DNA of 47,092 bases. Origin: Chlamydiota bacterium. GTDB lineage: Bacteria; Chlamydiota; Chlamydiia; Chlamydiales; Rhabdochlamydiaceae. Positions 1 through 8,242 of the stretch are shown here, piece after piece. Where the stretch lies: assembly GCA_022614855.1 (NCBI GenBank), contig JAKEHU010000032.1:1-47092 (forward strand), read 5' to 3'. Position 1 is the stretch's first letter. Each line of letters opens with the position of its first letter. Position numbers and translations under genes: made by a program. Below the pieces are notes generated by a model. That model saw only the letters and a program-made list of their open reading frames with translations, was not told the origin of the DNA and did no database searches.

Positions 1-775
1 AATATCCTGTGCCTGTACCTAAATTAAAGCTATGGATTCCTTGATTTTTTTCAAGCCAAGATAGTCCCTTTATGTGAGCATCTGCAAGATCCAAAACATG
101 GATGTAATCTCGAATTGCCGTTCCATCTTTTGTCTTCATCTGATTGCCAAAAATTTTTAGGGGGATATTCTGATGGAGTGCGGAGAAAATGGCGAGGGGG
201 ATTAGATGTGTTTCCGGATCATGATCTTCACCAATTTCTCCAAGGTGATCCGCCCCAGCAGCATTAAAATAACGGAGAGATAAACTAGAAATCCCATGCG
301 TTTTGCATAGATCTTCCAAAAGTGATTCGATCATCCATTTCGTTTTTCCATAAGGATTTATTGGAAGTTTTTCCTGTTTTTCATCAATCGGAAGGCGAGT
401 GGGATTCCCATAGACCGAACAAGAGCTGGAAAAGAGAAAAAAACGAATGTCATGAAGTACCATTGCTTCTAAAAGAGTCAATGTTCCGATAAAATTGTTT
501 CTGTAGTATTTAAGAGGGTTTAACATAGATTCTCTAACGTTGGCAAAAGAAGCTAAATGGATTACTGCTTTTGGTTTAAAAGTAGAAATTGCCTGTGAAA
601 TTGCTACAAAATCACACAGGTCTCCTTTAATGAAAGGTCCCCATTTGACCGCCCATAAATGACCGGTGATTAAATTGTCAAATGTAATAGGAAGAAAGCC
701 TTGCTGGGATAGAGCTTTGCAGACATGGCTTCCAATGTATCCAGCTCCACCTGTCACCAAAATGGGTTCGCTCAT
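1..775 (-). CDS. galE: UDP-glucose 4-epimerase (3' end cut by window edge)
   Basis: Interconverts UDP-glucose and UDP-galactose in the cytoplasm. Reading back from the ATG at 775-773, about 258 codons are open to the window edge, so the C-terminus is missing. Visible motifs of the extended SDR family are the N-terminal NAD-binding GGAGYIGSH, the SSSCSVYG serine stretch, the catalytic YGKTK (Tyr-x3-Lys), RYFNAAGA and RDYIHV. These fit GalE better than UDP-glucuronate epimerases. It starts 13 nt after the stop of the sugar-phosphate transferase, so the two are probably co-transcribed in the order transferase then galE. With ugd at 3835-5190 it implies nucleotide-sugar supply for a surface polysaccharide. 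Another C4-epimerase specificity, such as UDP-GlcNAc, cannot be excluded without the C-terminus. Confidence 0.9.
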   Translation of the reverse strand, partial: MSEPILVTGGAGYIGSHVCKALSQQGFLPITFDNLITGHLWAVKWGPFIKGDLCDFVAISQAISTFKPKAVIHLASFANVRESMLNPLKYYRNNFIGTLTLLEAMVLHDIRFFLFSSSCSVYGNPTRLPIDEKQEKLPINPYGKTKWMIESLLEDLCKTHGISSLSLRYFNAAGADHLGEIGEDHDPETHLIPLAIFSALHQNIPLKIFGNQMKTKDGTAIRDYIHVLDLADAHIKGLSWLEKNQGIHSFNLGTGTGY

Positions 776-788
776 TTGAAAACTCAGC

Positions 789-1439
789 TTAAAAAGCTCC
801 TTTTGGAAAAATGAGAATCTTTATTGTTTTGAAAATGATTTTCATATCAAGGACAAAATTTTGTGAATCAATATATTTTTCCTCAAATGCAATTCTCTCT
901 TGAAAAGTGAGGAGATTTCTTCCTTTCACTTGCCAGATACAAGTTAGTCCTGGTTTTACAGACAAAATTTTGTCAGTTTTTTCCCCAAAATATTTTCGAA
1001 TTTCTATTTCTGCATTTTGAAGATCTTCGATCACAATTGGTCTTGGCCCAACGATGCTTAAATCTCCTTTAAGGACATTCCAAAATTGTGGCAATTCATC
1101 TAAAGAGGTCTTTCGCAAAAACTTTCCTATCCAAGTCAACCTTGGATCATCCTTCAATTTGTTATAGATAGCCCATTCTTTTTTAAGAAAGGGGTTTTCT
1201 TGAAGAATGGATTGCAACTTGGCATCTGCATCGACACACATGGTGCGAAATTTCCAACATTTGATCAATTTACCGTGTTGTCCCATTCTCCATCCTCCAT
1301 AGAAAATGGGACCTTTAGAACTCAAAAAAGTGAGGACCATGATGAGCAGGTAAAGGGGAGAACCAAAAGTAAGACAAATAGAACTGAAAAAAATGTCAAA
1401 AAATCTTTTTAATCTAAAGCTCCTATAATCTGTAGACAT
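789..1439 (-). CDS. Undecaprenyl-phosphate sugar-phosphate transferase (bacterial sugar transferase family)
   Basis: Transfers a sugar-1-phosphate from a nucleotide sugar to the lipid carrier undecaprenyl phosphate at the inner membrane, the first step of a glycan repeat unit. The 216 residues match only the catalytic core of WbaP-type enzymes: the KRFFD start, one N-terminal hydrophobic segment (about 15-40), WKFRTM (63-68), the Asp-Glu catalytic dyad in SLDELPQFWN (114-115), SIVGPRP (128-134) and KPGLTCIWQVKGRN (162-175). The four-helix N-terminal domain of long WbaP proteins is absent, so it is the short monotopic (PglC-like) form. It lies directly upstream of galE. The sugar substrate cannot be read from sequence. 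Confidence 0.9.
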   Translation of the reverse strand: MSTDYRSFRLKRFFDIFFSSICLTFGSPLYLLIMVLTFLSSKGPIFYGGWRMGQHGKLIKCWKFRTMCVDADAKLQSILQENPFLKKEWAIYNKLKDDPRLTWIGKFLRKTSLDELPQFWNVLKGDLSIVGPRPIVIEDLQNAEIEIRKYFGEKTDKILSVKPGLTCIWQVKGRNLLTFQERIAFEEKYIDSQNFVLDMKIIFKTIKILIFPKGAF

Positions 1440-1510
1440 AGTGAAGTGTCTTCTTGAGTATAATTCATAAATATAGGATCTTAAGAGACTTCAGAGCAAT
1501 GGAAAATTTT

Positions 1511-1540
1511 TTGATTCTATATTGAGAATTATGATAAAAT
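1511..1540 (+). promoter_or_regulatory. Possible sigma-66/sigma-70 promoter for the PTP-like phosphatase
   Basis: TTGATT at 1511-1516 and TAAAAT at 1535-1540 are separated by 18 nt, and the start codon follows at 1565. The 125-bp gap between the divergent genes is very AT-rich, so chance matches are likely. No Shine-Dalgarno sequence is visible before the ATG at 1565. Confidence 0.3.
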
Positions 1541-1564
1541 CATCGCCAAAACTAATGATATAAT

Positions 1565-3031
1565 ATGATTAATGTATTTAAAGAAATTGAAGATTTTAAT
1601 AAACGTGGAATAGACCCGCTTTTATTACATATAAACTATGAAAAGATAAAAGAACTTATTTCAAGCAGAGTTCACAAAATTGCAGAAAATTGCTTGTTTT
1701 TCATACCGGTTATTTTTCCGAAAACTTTACGAGTTTGTCGGTTAATGCAATTAGCCGTTGATCTAAAGACCCTTAACCAGTCGCCAGAAAAATGGAACAG
1801 TAACATATTTCTAGCTGGTTCGATTGCAATTACTGCTAGTAATCTCTTTTTTTCTCTCCGATGCAGCAGGATAGTAGAACAAGGAGTAGACCTTTGCCAA
1901 AATTTTAAAGGTGGAATAGAAGCTTACCAGAAGGGGGAAAAAGGCGAACTGGTGGAAAGAATCGCGCATATGACACTGAACTGTCTGCAAGTTCTTTTGG
2001 CAGCAAAAGAAAAAAAATCTTTAAAATTGTCCGCTTGCTGTTTTACTCTTCAAATTCTAACGGGTTTCGCTACATCCTTTAAAGCTTATCGAGCAAGATC
2101 TTACTCTACTTGTTTTTTTCAGCTGTTCATGAATTTAGTGCGTATACATGCTTTATTTATTGAGATCAAACGTTATACACTTTATCCAAGAGTTGACTTG
2201 AAAAATGAAGAAACTCTTCCACATAAATTTAGAACAGCTCAGTCTGCGTATAAATCTGATCGCAATGTAAATATTTCTAGAGATGGATTAGATCATTTGC
2301 CCATTTCTGGAAGTCATCAATTTTCTGAAAATGGTCTTAAAAAAATTATTGAAGAGCTTAAAGTAGATCGTTCTAAAATTACCATTGTGAATCTAAGGGC
2401 AGAGTTTATGGGATTTTTCGACGGGTTAGCAGTGGGTTTTAAGAATTCTCTTGGTTCTTATGAATATGATTTTGGGCTGACCGCAGAAGAAATGCATAAA
2501 CAAGAAAAATCCTTGCTCAACTCTTATGAAGGAGTATCGCAAACATTTTCGACGCGTAAAGAACCAGCTTTCTTGAAAATCTCAAGCGCAATAACTGAAA
2601 AAGATCTAGTAGAGGGATTAGGAATGAATTATGTTCGCTTTCCTATAAAAGATCGAGTTCATCCAAAAGATAACATTGTCGATCAGATTATTGCATTTAT
2701 TCGCGATCTTCCCGAAGATGGCTGGCTCCACCTTCACTGCGCTGGTGGAATGGGGCGAACAACAATTATCATGACCATAGTTGATATGTTCTTTAATAGT
2801 GACAAGCTCAGTGCAGAGGATATCATAAAACGTCAATGGGCCATTGGCGGATCAGATTTAATTAAAGGTACGGATTTAGAAGATGGTGAGATGACCATGT
2901 TGAGATATGAACAACGGGCAGAGCGAATCAAATTTCTATATAAATTCTACCAGTATTGCAAAGAATGCGCTGGTACTACACTTTCTTGGTCTGATTGGCT
3001 TAAACGAGGAAGCTTTCTACCAACTCTATAA
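1565..3031 (+). CDS. PTP-like inositol-polyphosphate/protein phosphatase with hydrophobic N-terminal domain (candidate effector)
   Basis: The C-terminal half (about 235-465) looks like a PTP-like phytase (PTPLP). It has VNLRAEFMGFFDG (275-287, compare DLRQE-HG--NG in PTPLPs), a general-acid candidate Asp363 in IKDRVHP, and the P-loop HCAGGMGRTT with nucleophile Cys392 and Arg398 (C-x5-R). Such enzymes remove phosphate from inositol polyphosphates or phosphoproteins, and several intracellular pathogens export relatives. Residues 1-215 match nothing I recognise. They hold hydrophobic stretches near 43-52, 80-98, 155-170 and 180-200, so membrane association or chaperone-bound secretion is possible. 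No Sec signal peptide is obvious. The last 32 nt overlap the convergent ispA. The family call is firm; the effector role is inference. Confidence 0.8.
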   Translation: MINVFKEIEDFNKRGIDPLLLHINYEKIKELISSRVHKIAENCLFFIPVIFPKTLRVCRLMQLAVDLKTLNQSPEKWNSNIFLAGSIAITASNLFFSLRCSRIVEQGVDLCQNFKGGIEAYQKGEKGELVERIAHMTLNCLQVLLAAKEKKSLKLSACCFTLQILTGFATSFKAYRARSYSTCFFQLFMNLVRIHALFIEIKRYTLYPRVDLKNEETLPHKFRTAQSAYKSDRNVNISRDGLDHLPISGSHQFSENGLKKIIEELKVDRSKITIVNLRAEFMGFFDGLAVGFKNSLGSYEYDFGLTAEEMHKQEKSLLNSYEGVSQTFSTRKEPAFLKISSAITEKDLVEGLGMNYVRFPIKDRVHPKDNIVDQIIAFIRDLPEDGWLHLHCAGGMGRTTIIMTIVDMFFNSDKLSAEDIIKRQWAIGGSDLIKGTDLEDGEMTMLRYEQRAERIKFLYKFYQYCKECAGTTLSWSDWLKRGSFLPTL

Positions 3032-3851
3032 GAAGAGAAGAGGGTTTTGAAACCATCCCAAAAATCTCTACGGCTTTTTGTCGATTTTTCTCCATGTGCA
3101 ATTTTGCCTTTTCAACCCCCATTAAAAAGACGATATTGGTATTCTTCCCAAATTCTTTGTCCTTTTGTGCATAATCAAGGAGATCATCAAAAATCTGGTA
3201 AGCAAGGCCAAGATGGGTCCCTGCTCTTTTTAAAAGATTTTTATCCTCATTTTCTACATCTGCAACAATGGCTCCAAATAAGAGGGAGGCAATGAATAGC
3301 GATGCTGTTTTACCAAGATGGATTTGACATAATGTATCCCATTCAACTTTCTCTCCTTGAAAAGCAATATCAATTACCTGTCCACCAACCATTCCTTCGC
3401 CACCTGCAAACAGGGATAAAGTTTGGATTAATTCAATTTTTTGTTGAGAGGTCAAATAGGGACTTTCCGAAAGAAGCTGAAAAGCGTAAGTAAGGAGAAA
3501 ATCTCCTGTTAATACAGCGTGACCTTCTGAATAGACTTTATGCAAAGTTGGTTTTCCCCGTCGTAAATCATCATTGTCCATACAGGGAAGATCATCGTGA
3601 ATTAATGAATATGTGTGAATTAGCTCTAAGGTACAAGCCGGTTGTATAATTGCATCGATTTCAGCGCCATAAGAAATGGCAGATGCAATAGATAAAAGAG
3701 GACGCAATCTTTTCCCTTTAGAAAAAAGTGAATAACGTGCTGCTTGATAAAGAGAGTGATAGGGTGATGAGGGTTTTTCTGGAATTAAATCTTGTAATTT
3801 TTTTTCTAATAAATCGCGATAACTATCTACAAACTCAGACAGCAGAGGCAT
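3000..3851 (-). CDS. ispA: Farnesyl/geranylgeranyl diphosphate synthase
   Basis: Short-chain trans-prenyltransferase that condenses isopentenyl diphosphate with allylic diphosphates, feeding undecaprenyl phosphate and quinones. The start used is the ATG at 3851, giving 283 aa. It follows an AAGGA ribosome site and overlaps the ugd stop by 17 nt; the frame stays open to an ATG at 3950, but that part lies inside ugd. Key motifs are KGKRLRP (about 45-51), the first Asp-rich motif DDLPCMD (86-92), KTASL (181-185) and the second motif FDDLLD (221-226). Length is slightly below E. coli IspA (299 aa). It converges on the PTP-like gene with a 32-nt overlap and no visible terminator. Confidence 0.93.
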   Translation of the reverse strand: MPLLSEFVDSYRDLLEKKLQDLIPEKPSSPYHSLYQAARYSLFSKGKRLRPLLSIASAISYGAEIDAIIQPACTLELIHTYSLIHDDLPCMDNDDLRRGKPTLHKVYSEGHAVLTGDFLLTYAFQLLSESPYLTSQQKIELIQTLSLFAGGEGMVGGQVIDIAFQGEKVEWDTLCQIHLGKTASLFIASLLFGAIVADVENEDKNLLKRAGTHLGLAYQIFDDLLDYAQKDKEFGKNTNIVFLMGVEKAKLHMEKNRQKAVEIFGMVSKPSSLLIELVESFLV

Positions 3852-5190
3852 GAAATTTTTCCTTTTTAGCAATCCCAATAGAGAAGTAATCAAATCCCAA
3901 TTCTTGCATCGTCTCCTCATTAAATTGGTTTCTTCCATCGAAAAAGCCATTTCCTTTCATCAATTTCAAAATTTTGGAAAAATCTAAAGTAAGAAATTCT
4001 TTCCATTCGGTGATGAGGACAATCGCATCAGCATTGATCGAAGTTTCATATGGATCGGTGCAGTATTGTATTCCTGCGATTTCTTCTGGATTAAGGATTT
4101 TCTTCGCATTTTCCATTGCTTTGGGATCATAAAGTCTTAAATTAGCTCCTCCATGGAGCAATTCTTCGATTATGACACGAGAAGGAGCATCTCTTAAATC
4201 ATCCGTTTCAGGTTTGAAAGAAAGCCCCCAAATCGCAATCTGGACCATTTTCAATGATCCATAATAATTCTCTATTTTTTTGATGAATTTGCTTTTTTGA
4301 GAGCTGTTTATTTGAGAAACAGCATCCAAAAGGGGAGTAGGATGGTTGTGTTTTCGAGCAGTAGCTTGTAGAGCTCTTAAATCTTTAGGAAGGCAAGATC
4401 CTCCATAGCCAATACCTGCTTGCAGATAGGCAGAGCCAATTCTAGGATCAAGTCCAATTGCTTTTTGAATCAGTTTGATATTTGCTCCCGTTTTTTCACA
4501 AAGTCCGGATAGTTCATTCATGAAAGAGATGCGGGTGGCAAGCATTGCATTTGCTCCATACTTTGCAAGTTCAGCAGAAGGAAAATCTAGAATGAGGAGC
4601 TGTTTTGAAGATGAGAGAAAAGGCTCATAGATTTTTTCTAAAATTGGAATCGACTTGCCATCTTTTGTCCCAATGACAATTCTATTGGGGTGAAGGCAAT
4701 CAGAAATAGCGGAACCTTCTCGCAAAAATTCAGGGTTGCAAGCAACATCAAAATCGATTTCAACTTTTCTTTCCCTAATTTTTTCTTCAATAATTTTTGC
4801 AATTTGGTCTGTAGATCCAACAGGAGAGGTGGATTTATTGATGATCAACTTGTAACTTTGAATTTGTTTTCCAATTTCACTTGCAGCGGAAAATAAATTT
4901 GCAGTAGCGCAGGAACCATCTTGATTAGACGGAGTAGAGACGCAGAGAAAACAGATCTCGGAGGAGGAAAAAGCAGTTTTCAAATCTTTCGTAAAAAAAA
5001 GAAGACCTTTTTTTTGATTTTTTCTCATCATTTCTTCTAAGCCCGGTTCAAAAAAAGGAAGGATCCCTTGATGGAGAAGTTCTATTTTTTTTTGATCGAG
5101 ATCGAAGAAAGAGATTTTATGTCCGAATTCAGAAAAACAAATTCCCGTAACTAGGCCTACCCAGCCTGTTCCAATGATGCAAAGTTTCAT
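3835..5190 (-). CDS. ugd: UDP-glucose 6-dehydrogenase
   Basis: Oxidises UDP-glucose to UDP-glucuronate using two NAD+, providing a charged sugar for capsule, exopolysaccharide or LPS modification. The 451 aa show the Rossmann motif GTGWVGLVTG (7-16), CNPEFLREGSA (151-161), the catalytic Cys266 in GGSCLPKD, and WGLSFKPETDDLRDAPS in the UDP-binding C-terminal domain. All domains are present and length is normal for the bacterial TuaD/RkpK type. It sits 47 nt after lolD and overlaps the ispA start, so it is probably read within the rpmG-lolC-lolD-ugd-ispA run. I do not know of a counterpart in Chlamydia species. With galE and the sugar-phosphate transferase it suggests glycan synthesis. Confidence 0.95.
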   Translation of the reverse strand: MKLCIIGTGWVGLVTGICFSEFGHKISFFDLDQKKIELLHQGILPFFEPGLEEMMRKNQKKGLLFFTKDLKTAFSSSEICFLCVSTPSNQDGSCATANLFSAASEIGKQIQSYKLIINKSTSPVGSTDQIAKIIEEKIRERKVEIDFDVACNPEFLREGSAISDCLHPNRIVIGTKDGKSIPILEKIYEPFLSSSKQLLILDFPSAELAKYGANAMLATRISFMNELSGLCEKTGANIKLIQKAIGLDPRIGSAYLQAGIGYGGSCLPKDLRALQATARKHNHPTPLLDAVSQINSSQKSKFIKKIENYYGSLKMVQIAIWGLSFKPETDDLRDAPSRVIIEELLHGGANLRLYDPKAMENAKKILNPEEIAGIQYCTDPYETSINADAIVLITEWKEFLTLDFSKILKLMKGNGFFDGRNQFNEETMQELGFDYFSIGIAKKEKFHASAV

Positions 5191-5237
5191 AAAACATAAT
5201 ATACTAATTGAATAGAAATTTTGGAAAATTTTTTTTA

Positions 5238-5930
5238 TTAAACCATTGGATAAGGGATAAGGATTCCACCTTGTAGCAGAAAAATTCGATCACAGAGTTT
5301 AGCAAATTCTACATCATGAGTTGCTAAAATAAGAGTTTTCTTTCTCTTTTTTACAAAGTCTAAAAGAAGCTTTTGAACAAGACGGGCATTTTCTAGATCG
5401 AGGTTTCCAGTCGGCTCGTCAGCGATGAGGATTTCTGGATCATTGCAAAGGGCGCGTGCAATGGCAGCCCGCTGTTTTTCTCCTCCTGATAGAAATTTTG
5501 CAAGGGTAGATGATTTAGATGTAAGAGCAACATCCAAGAGAAGGTCCATTGCCATTTGATACGAAGGACTATTTAAATCTGTATTTTTCCTAGCAATTTT
5601 TTTTGGCATGAGAATATTTTCAATAAGGGTAAGATCTTCAAAGAGGTTATACGCTTGAAAAATAAATCCAATGTGCTCATTTCTGAATTCATTTTGCTGA
5701 ATAAGGTCAGCATTTTTTCCACAGAGAAGAAGAGTTCCTCTTGAAGGTTTTTCGAGAGTTCCTAAGATATGTAAAAGTGTGGTTTTTCCTTCTCCTGATC
5801 TGCCTAAAATTGCACAGGACTGACCAGATTCGATTTCTAAAGAAATCCCCCTTAAAACTTTTGGTCCATTTGGGGGATCATATTCCTTATGAAGATCTTC
5901 AGCGATTAAGACGATATTATTTTTTTTCAT
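5238..5930 (-). CDS. lolD: ABC transporter ATPase of the lipoprotein-releasing (LolCDE) type
   Basis: Powers release of outer-membrane lipoproteins from the inner membrane to the periplasmic carrier. The chosen ATG at 5930 has a GGAGAT ribosome site and begins 14 nt after the permease stop, giving 230 aa, the usual LolD size. The longer open frame to 5984 would overlap the permease. Visible motifs are Walker A GRSGEGKTT (with Glu where many relatives have Ser), the Q-loop in FIFQAYNLF, signature LSGGEKQR, Walker B ILIADEPTGNLD and the H-loop ATHD. The neighbouring permease settles the Lol assignment over the related FtsE and MacB ATPases. The block matches CT150-CT152 of C. trachomatis from memory. 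Confidence 0.9.
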   Translation of the reverse strand: MKKNNIVLIAEDLHKEYDPPNGPKVLRGISLEIESGQSCAILGRSGEGKTTLLHILGTLEKPSRGTLLLCGKNADLIQQNEFRNEHIGFIFQAYNLFEDLTLIENILMPKKIARKNTDLNSPSYQMAMDLLLDVALTSKSSTLAKFLSGGEKQRAAIARALCNDPEILIADEPTGNLDLENARLVQKLLLDFVKKRKKTLILATHDVEFAKLCDRIFLLQGGILIPYPMV

Positions 5931-5944
5931 GAACCCATCTCCAA

Positions 5945-7981
5945 TTATTCCGATTTCAGTGTAGAAGAAGGTTCTATGCGGCAAGCTTGGATTGCTGGAA
6001 TGAGTCCAGCCAAAAGAGCAATGATTGGGGTTGCGATTAAAACAAAGTAAAGCGCTTGATTGCTGAGAATGGTTGGCAATGATTTACCAAAAAAGATCGC
6101 ATTAAAGGTCTCACGTCCTTGAATTGCACTTAAAACGTGCACCACGAAATTGATATTCTTTAAAGTAATCATAGCTAAAACAGTGCCTAGAACGCTACTG
6201 AGGATCCCAATAACCATTCCGCACATACCAAAAATTGCAGCGATGCTCTTTTTAGACGCTCCTAGGGCTTGCATGATTCCAATTTCTCTTTTTTTATCGG
6301 ATACCAGAATAATGAGAAGAGAAATGATATTGCAGCAGGCAACAGCTAAGATAATTAAGCCAATGAGAGAAAAGAGATATTTATCGCTTTGAAACTGTTC
6401 TATGAGATCTTTAGAAAAATCATATTGTTTGAATGATTGGATTTTCCAAAAATCTTGAATACCTGCTTCTAAAAAAGAATTTTGGAGCTCCTTTTGAATC
6501 GAATCTACCTGTTTTAAATCGGAAAACCAGATCTGGATGCCATTGGATTGATTTTTCTCAAGGCTATAGCCACTATTGGACATATTGATTAAGTGAGGAA
6601 TCTCTTTGGAGGTGATAATGCATTTATTGCCAATCGCAATCACACCTGGATCATAAAATCCCGCAACATAAATGGGAATGCGCTGTTCTTGGATTGATGT
6701 CACTGTAGGAGCGGTATAGGAAAGAAATCCTCGATCGCCAACCATTACGCCGTTATCTTGAAAATTTTTTACAAGCAAAACCCCCTTTTCTCCAAAAAAA
6801 CTGTCGGGAAGAACAAGTTTAATATCAGAAGAATTGTCTATTTTGTAGAGCCAGCTTGGATGGAAATAAGGAGCTTTAGAGTAATTTGTGAAAATCGTTG
6901 CATCTACAATTTCAAATCCTGAAAAAGCCATTTCTCCTTCTATTGAATGGTTCTGCAAGTGAAAAGAAAGAGAGATTTTTAATGGATCTGCAGAGTTTTT
7001 TTGTTCAGCAAACCTTGCCTGCAGCTGCTTTTTGCCGCGTAAAAAAATGGAATTAGAAGACACTTGTATGGGCATTTCACCCTGTTTACAGAAGAATAAA
7101 CAGCCATTTTCATTGTAGAGAACTCCCTCTTGATTTTTAGCTTCAAGAGGAATGATAACCCGAATCAATTTATTTTGATGATATTCTCCCACTGCGCAAA
7201 ATCGAACTTTTTCTGGGAAAAAGGATTCAGGAATGTTCCAAAGATGAAAACGAGGCTCTACTTTTTTTAACGCAATGTTTTGCAAGATAGATCGAATCAT
7301 CTCTGGTTTTTTTTCTTTCACAGCGAGGTGTAAAAGATGGTTGATTTCAAAGATTTTTGGAGGAATGAGCAAGTTTGCTAAAAAGGGGGTGCGATCCGGA
7401 AGAGAGGCAAGATAGGAAGCTTGCGTTAGAAAACTTTGTACATGATCATGGATGAGTGAAGACTCCTCTTTTGTTTCAGGGCGAGTGAGGGTAAGGCGCA
7501 TCAATGCTCCACTCAACTCATACTCTTGAAAGGTAAATCCTTTTACCTTGTTTTTTAAGTTCGCTAAAATCCGGTAGACTTCTTTTACGGGGTCTTTTAA
7601 GGTTCCGTTCCGTTCGAGTTCTGCCTGCGGCATCCAGGAAGGCAATTCGAAATCTCTCTCGGGATTGTAGGGATTAGTGGTACCTGACAAGGCCTTTTCT
7701 TCAATGGTTTTATGTGTAAAGTTTGAAGAGATACAGTGAGGATCGACTTGATAGTAATAAGAGGAAAAGTATTTCTCTGTAGGTTGAATCCTTAAAGGTG
7801 CATGTAAAGAGGTCAACTTTTCAAGCCAATTTTTTTCTATTCCCTCTGTAATGGAAAGAAAAATTAAAACGAGCCAAACCACCAAAGAAATGACAAGCGT
7901 GGACATTAGAGCGATCAGTGAAACGGAAAGTCGCTTTTTTGGGGGTGTTAAATAATTTTTAACAATAAAAAATTCAAACAC
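5945..7981 (-). CDS. LolC/LolE-type lipoprotein-releasing permease with enlarged periplasmic domain
   Basis: Inner-membrane partner of LolD. It has the MacB/FtsX-like layout: TM1 at about 19-43, then a periplasmic domain, then TM2 (535-560), TM3 (579-606) and TM4 (644-664). The REIGIMQALGAS segment after TM2 is the coupling region typical of the family. The start is GTG at 7981-7979, 3 nt after the rpmG stop; the N-terminus FEFFIVKNYLTPPKKR is the normal LolC opening. E. coli LolC is about 400 aa, whereas this protein has 678, with the extra length in the roughly 490-residue periplasmic part (44-534). Only one permease gene is present, so it probably works as a homodimer. What the extra domain does is unknown. 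Confidence 0.85.
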   Translation of the reverse strand: MFEFFIVKNYLTPPKKRLSVSLIALMSTLVISLVVWLVLIFLSITEGIEKNWLEKLTSLHAPLRIQPTEKYFSSYYYQVDPHCISSNFTHKTIEEKALSGTTNPYNPERDFELPSWMPQAELERNGTLKDPVKEVYRILANLKNKVKGFTFQEYELSGALMRLTLTRPETKEESSLIHDHVQSFLTQASYLASLPDRTPFLANLLIPPKIFEINHLLHLAVKEKKPEMIRSILQNIALKKVEPRFHLWNIPESFFPEKVRFCAVGEYHQNKLIRVIIPLEAKNQEGVLYNENGCLFFCKQGEMPIQVSSNSIFLRGKKQLQARFAEQKNSADPLKISLSFHLQNHSIEGEMAFSGFEIVDATIFTNYSKAPYFHPSWLYKIDNSSDIKLVLPDSFFGEKGVLLVKNFQDNGVMVGDRGFLSYTAPTVTSIQEQRIPIYVAGFYDPGVIAIGNKCIITSKEIPHLINMSNSGYSLEKNQSNGIQIWFSDLKQVDSIQKELQNSFLEAGIQDFWKIQSFKQYDFSKDLIEQFQSDKYLFSLIGLIILAVACCNIISLLIILVSDKKREIGIMQALGASKKSIAAIFGMCGMVIGILSSVLGTVLAMITLKNINFVVHVLSAIQGRETFNAIFFGKSLPTILSNQALYFVLIATPIIALLAGLIPAIQACRIEPSSTLKSE

Positions 7982-7984
7982 TAT

Positions 7985-8143
7985 TTATTTAGCTTCTTTA
8001 AAACTGACATGTTTTTTTAAGATTTTATCATACTTTTTTAATTCAATCCTTTCGGTAGTCGTTCGCTTATTTTTTGTCGTCCAGTAGCAATCTGTGCTTT
8101 CTGTACTTTTCAATTTAATTTTTTCTCTTGCTCCTTTAGCCAT
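7985..8143 (-). CDS. rpmG: 50S ribosomal protein L33
   Basis: Small ribosomal protein of 52 aa, starting [14 protein letters not shown] and ending VSFKEAK, with the family core [11 protein letters not shown] and ERIELKKYD. The zinc-binding Cys pairs of C+ L33 are absent, so it is the zinc-free form. A GGGAG ribosome site precedes the ATG at 8143. It is followed after 3 nt by the GTG of the Lol permease, the same order as CT150-CT151 in C. trachomatis, which supports both the call and co-transcription. Confidence 0.93.
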   Translation of the reverse strand: MAKGAREKIKLKSTESTDCYWTTKNKRTTTERIELKKYDKILKKHVSFKEAK

Positions 8144-8242
8144 ACCCTATTCTCCCTTTTCGAAAAATTTTATGTAATTAGATGAAAAAAAGAAAGGTCT
8201 TCTTGATTTTATACTTGGTATTGCAGAAAATAAAAGGAAATT

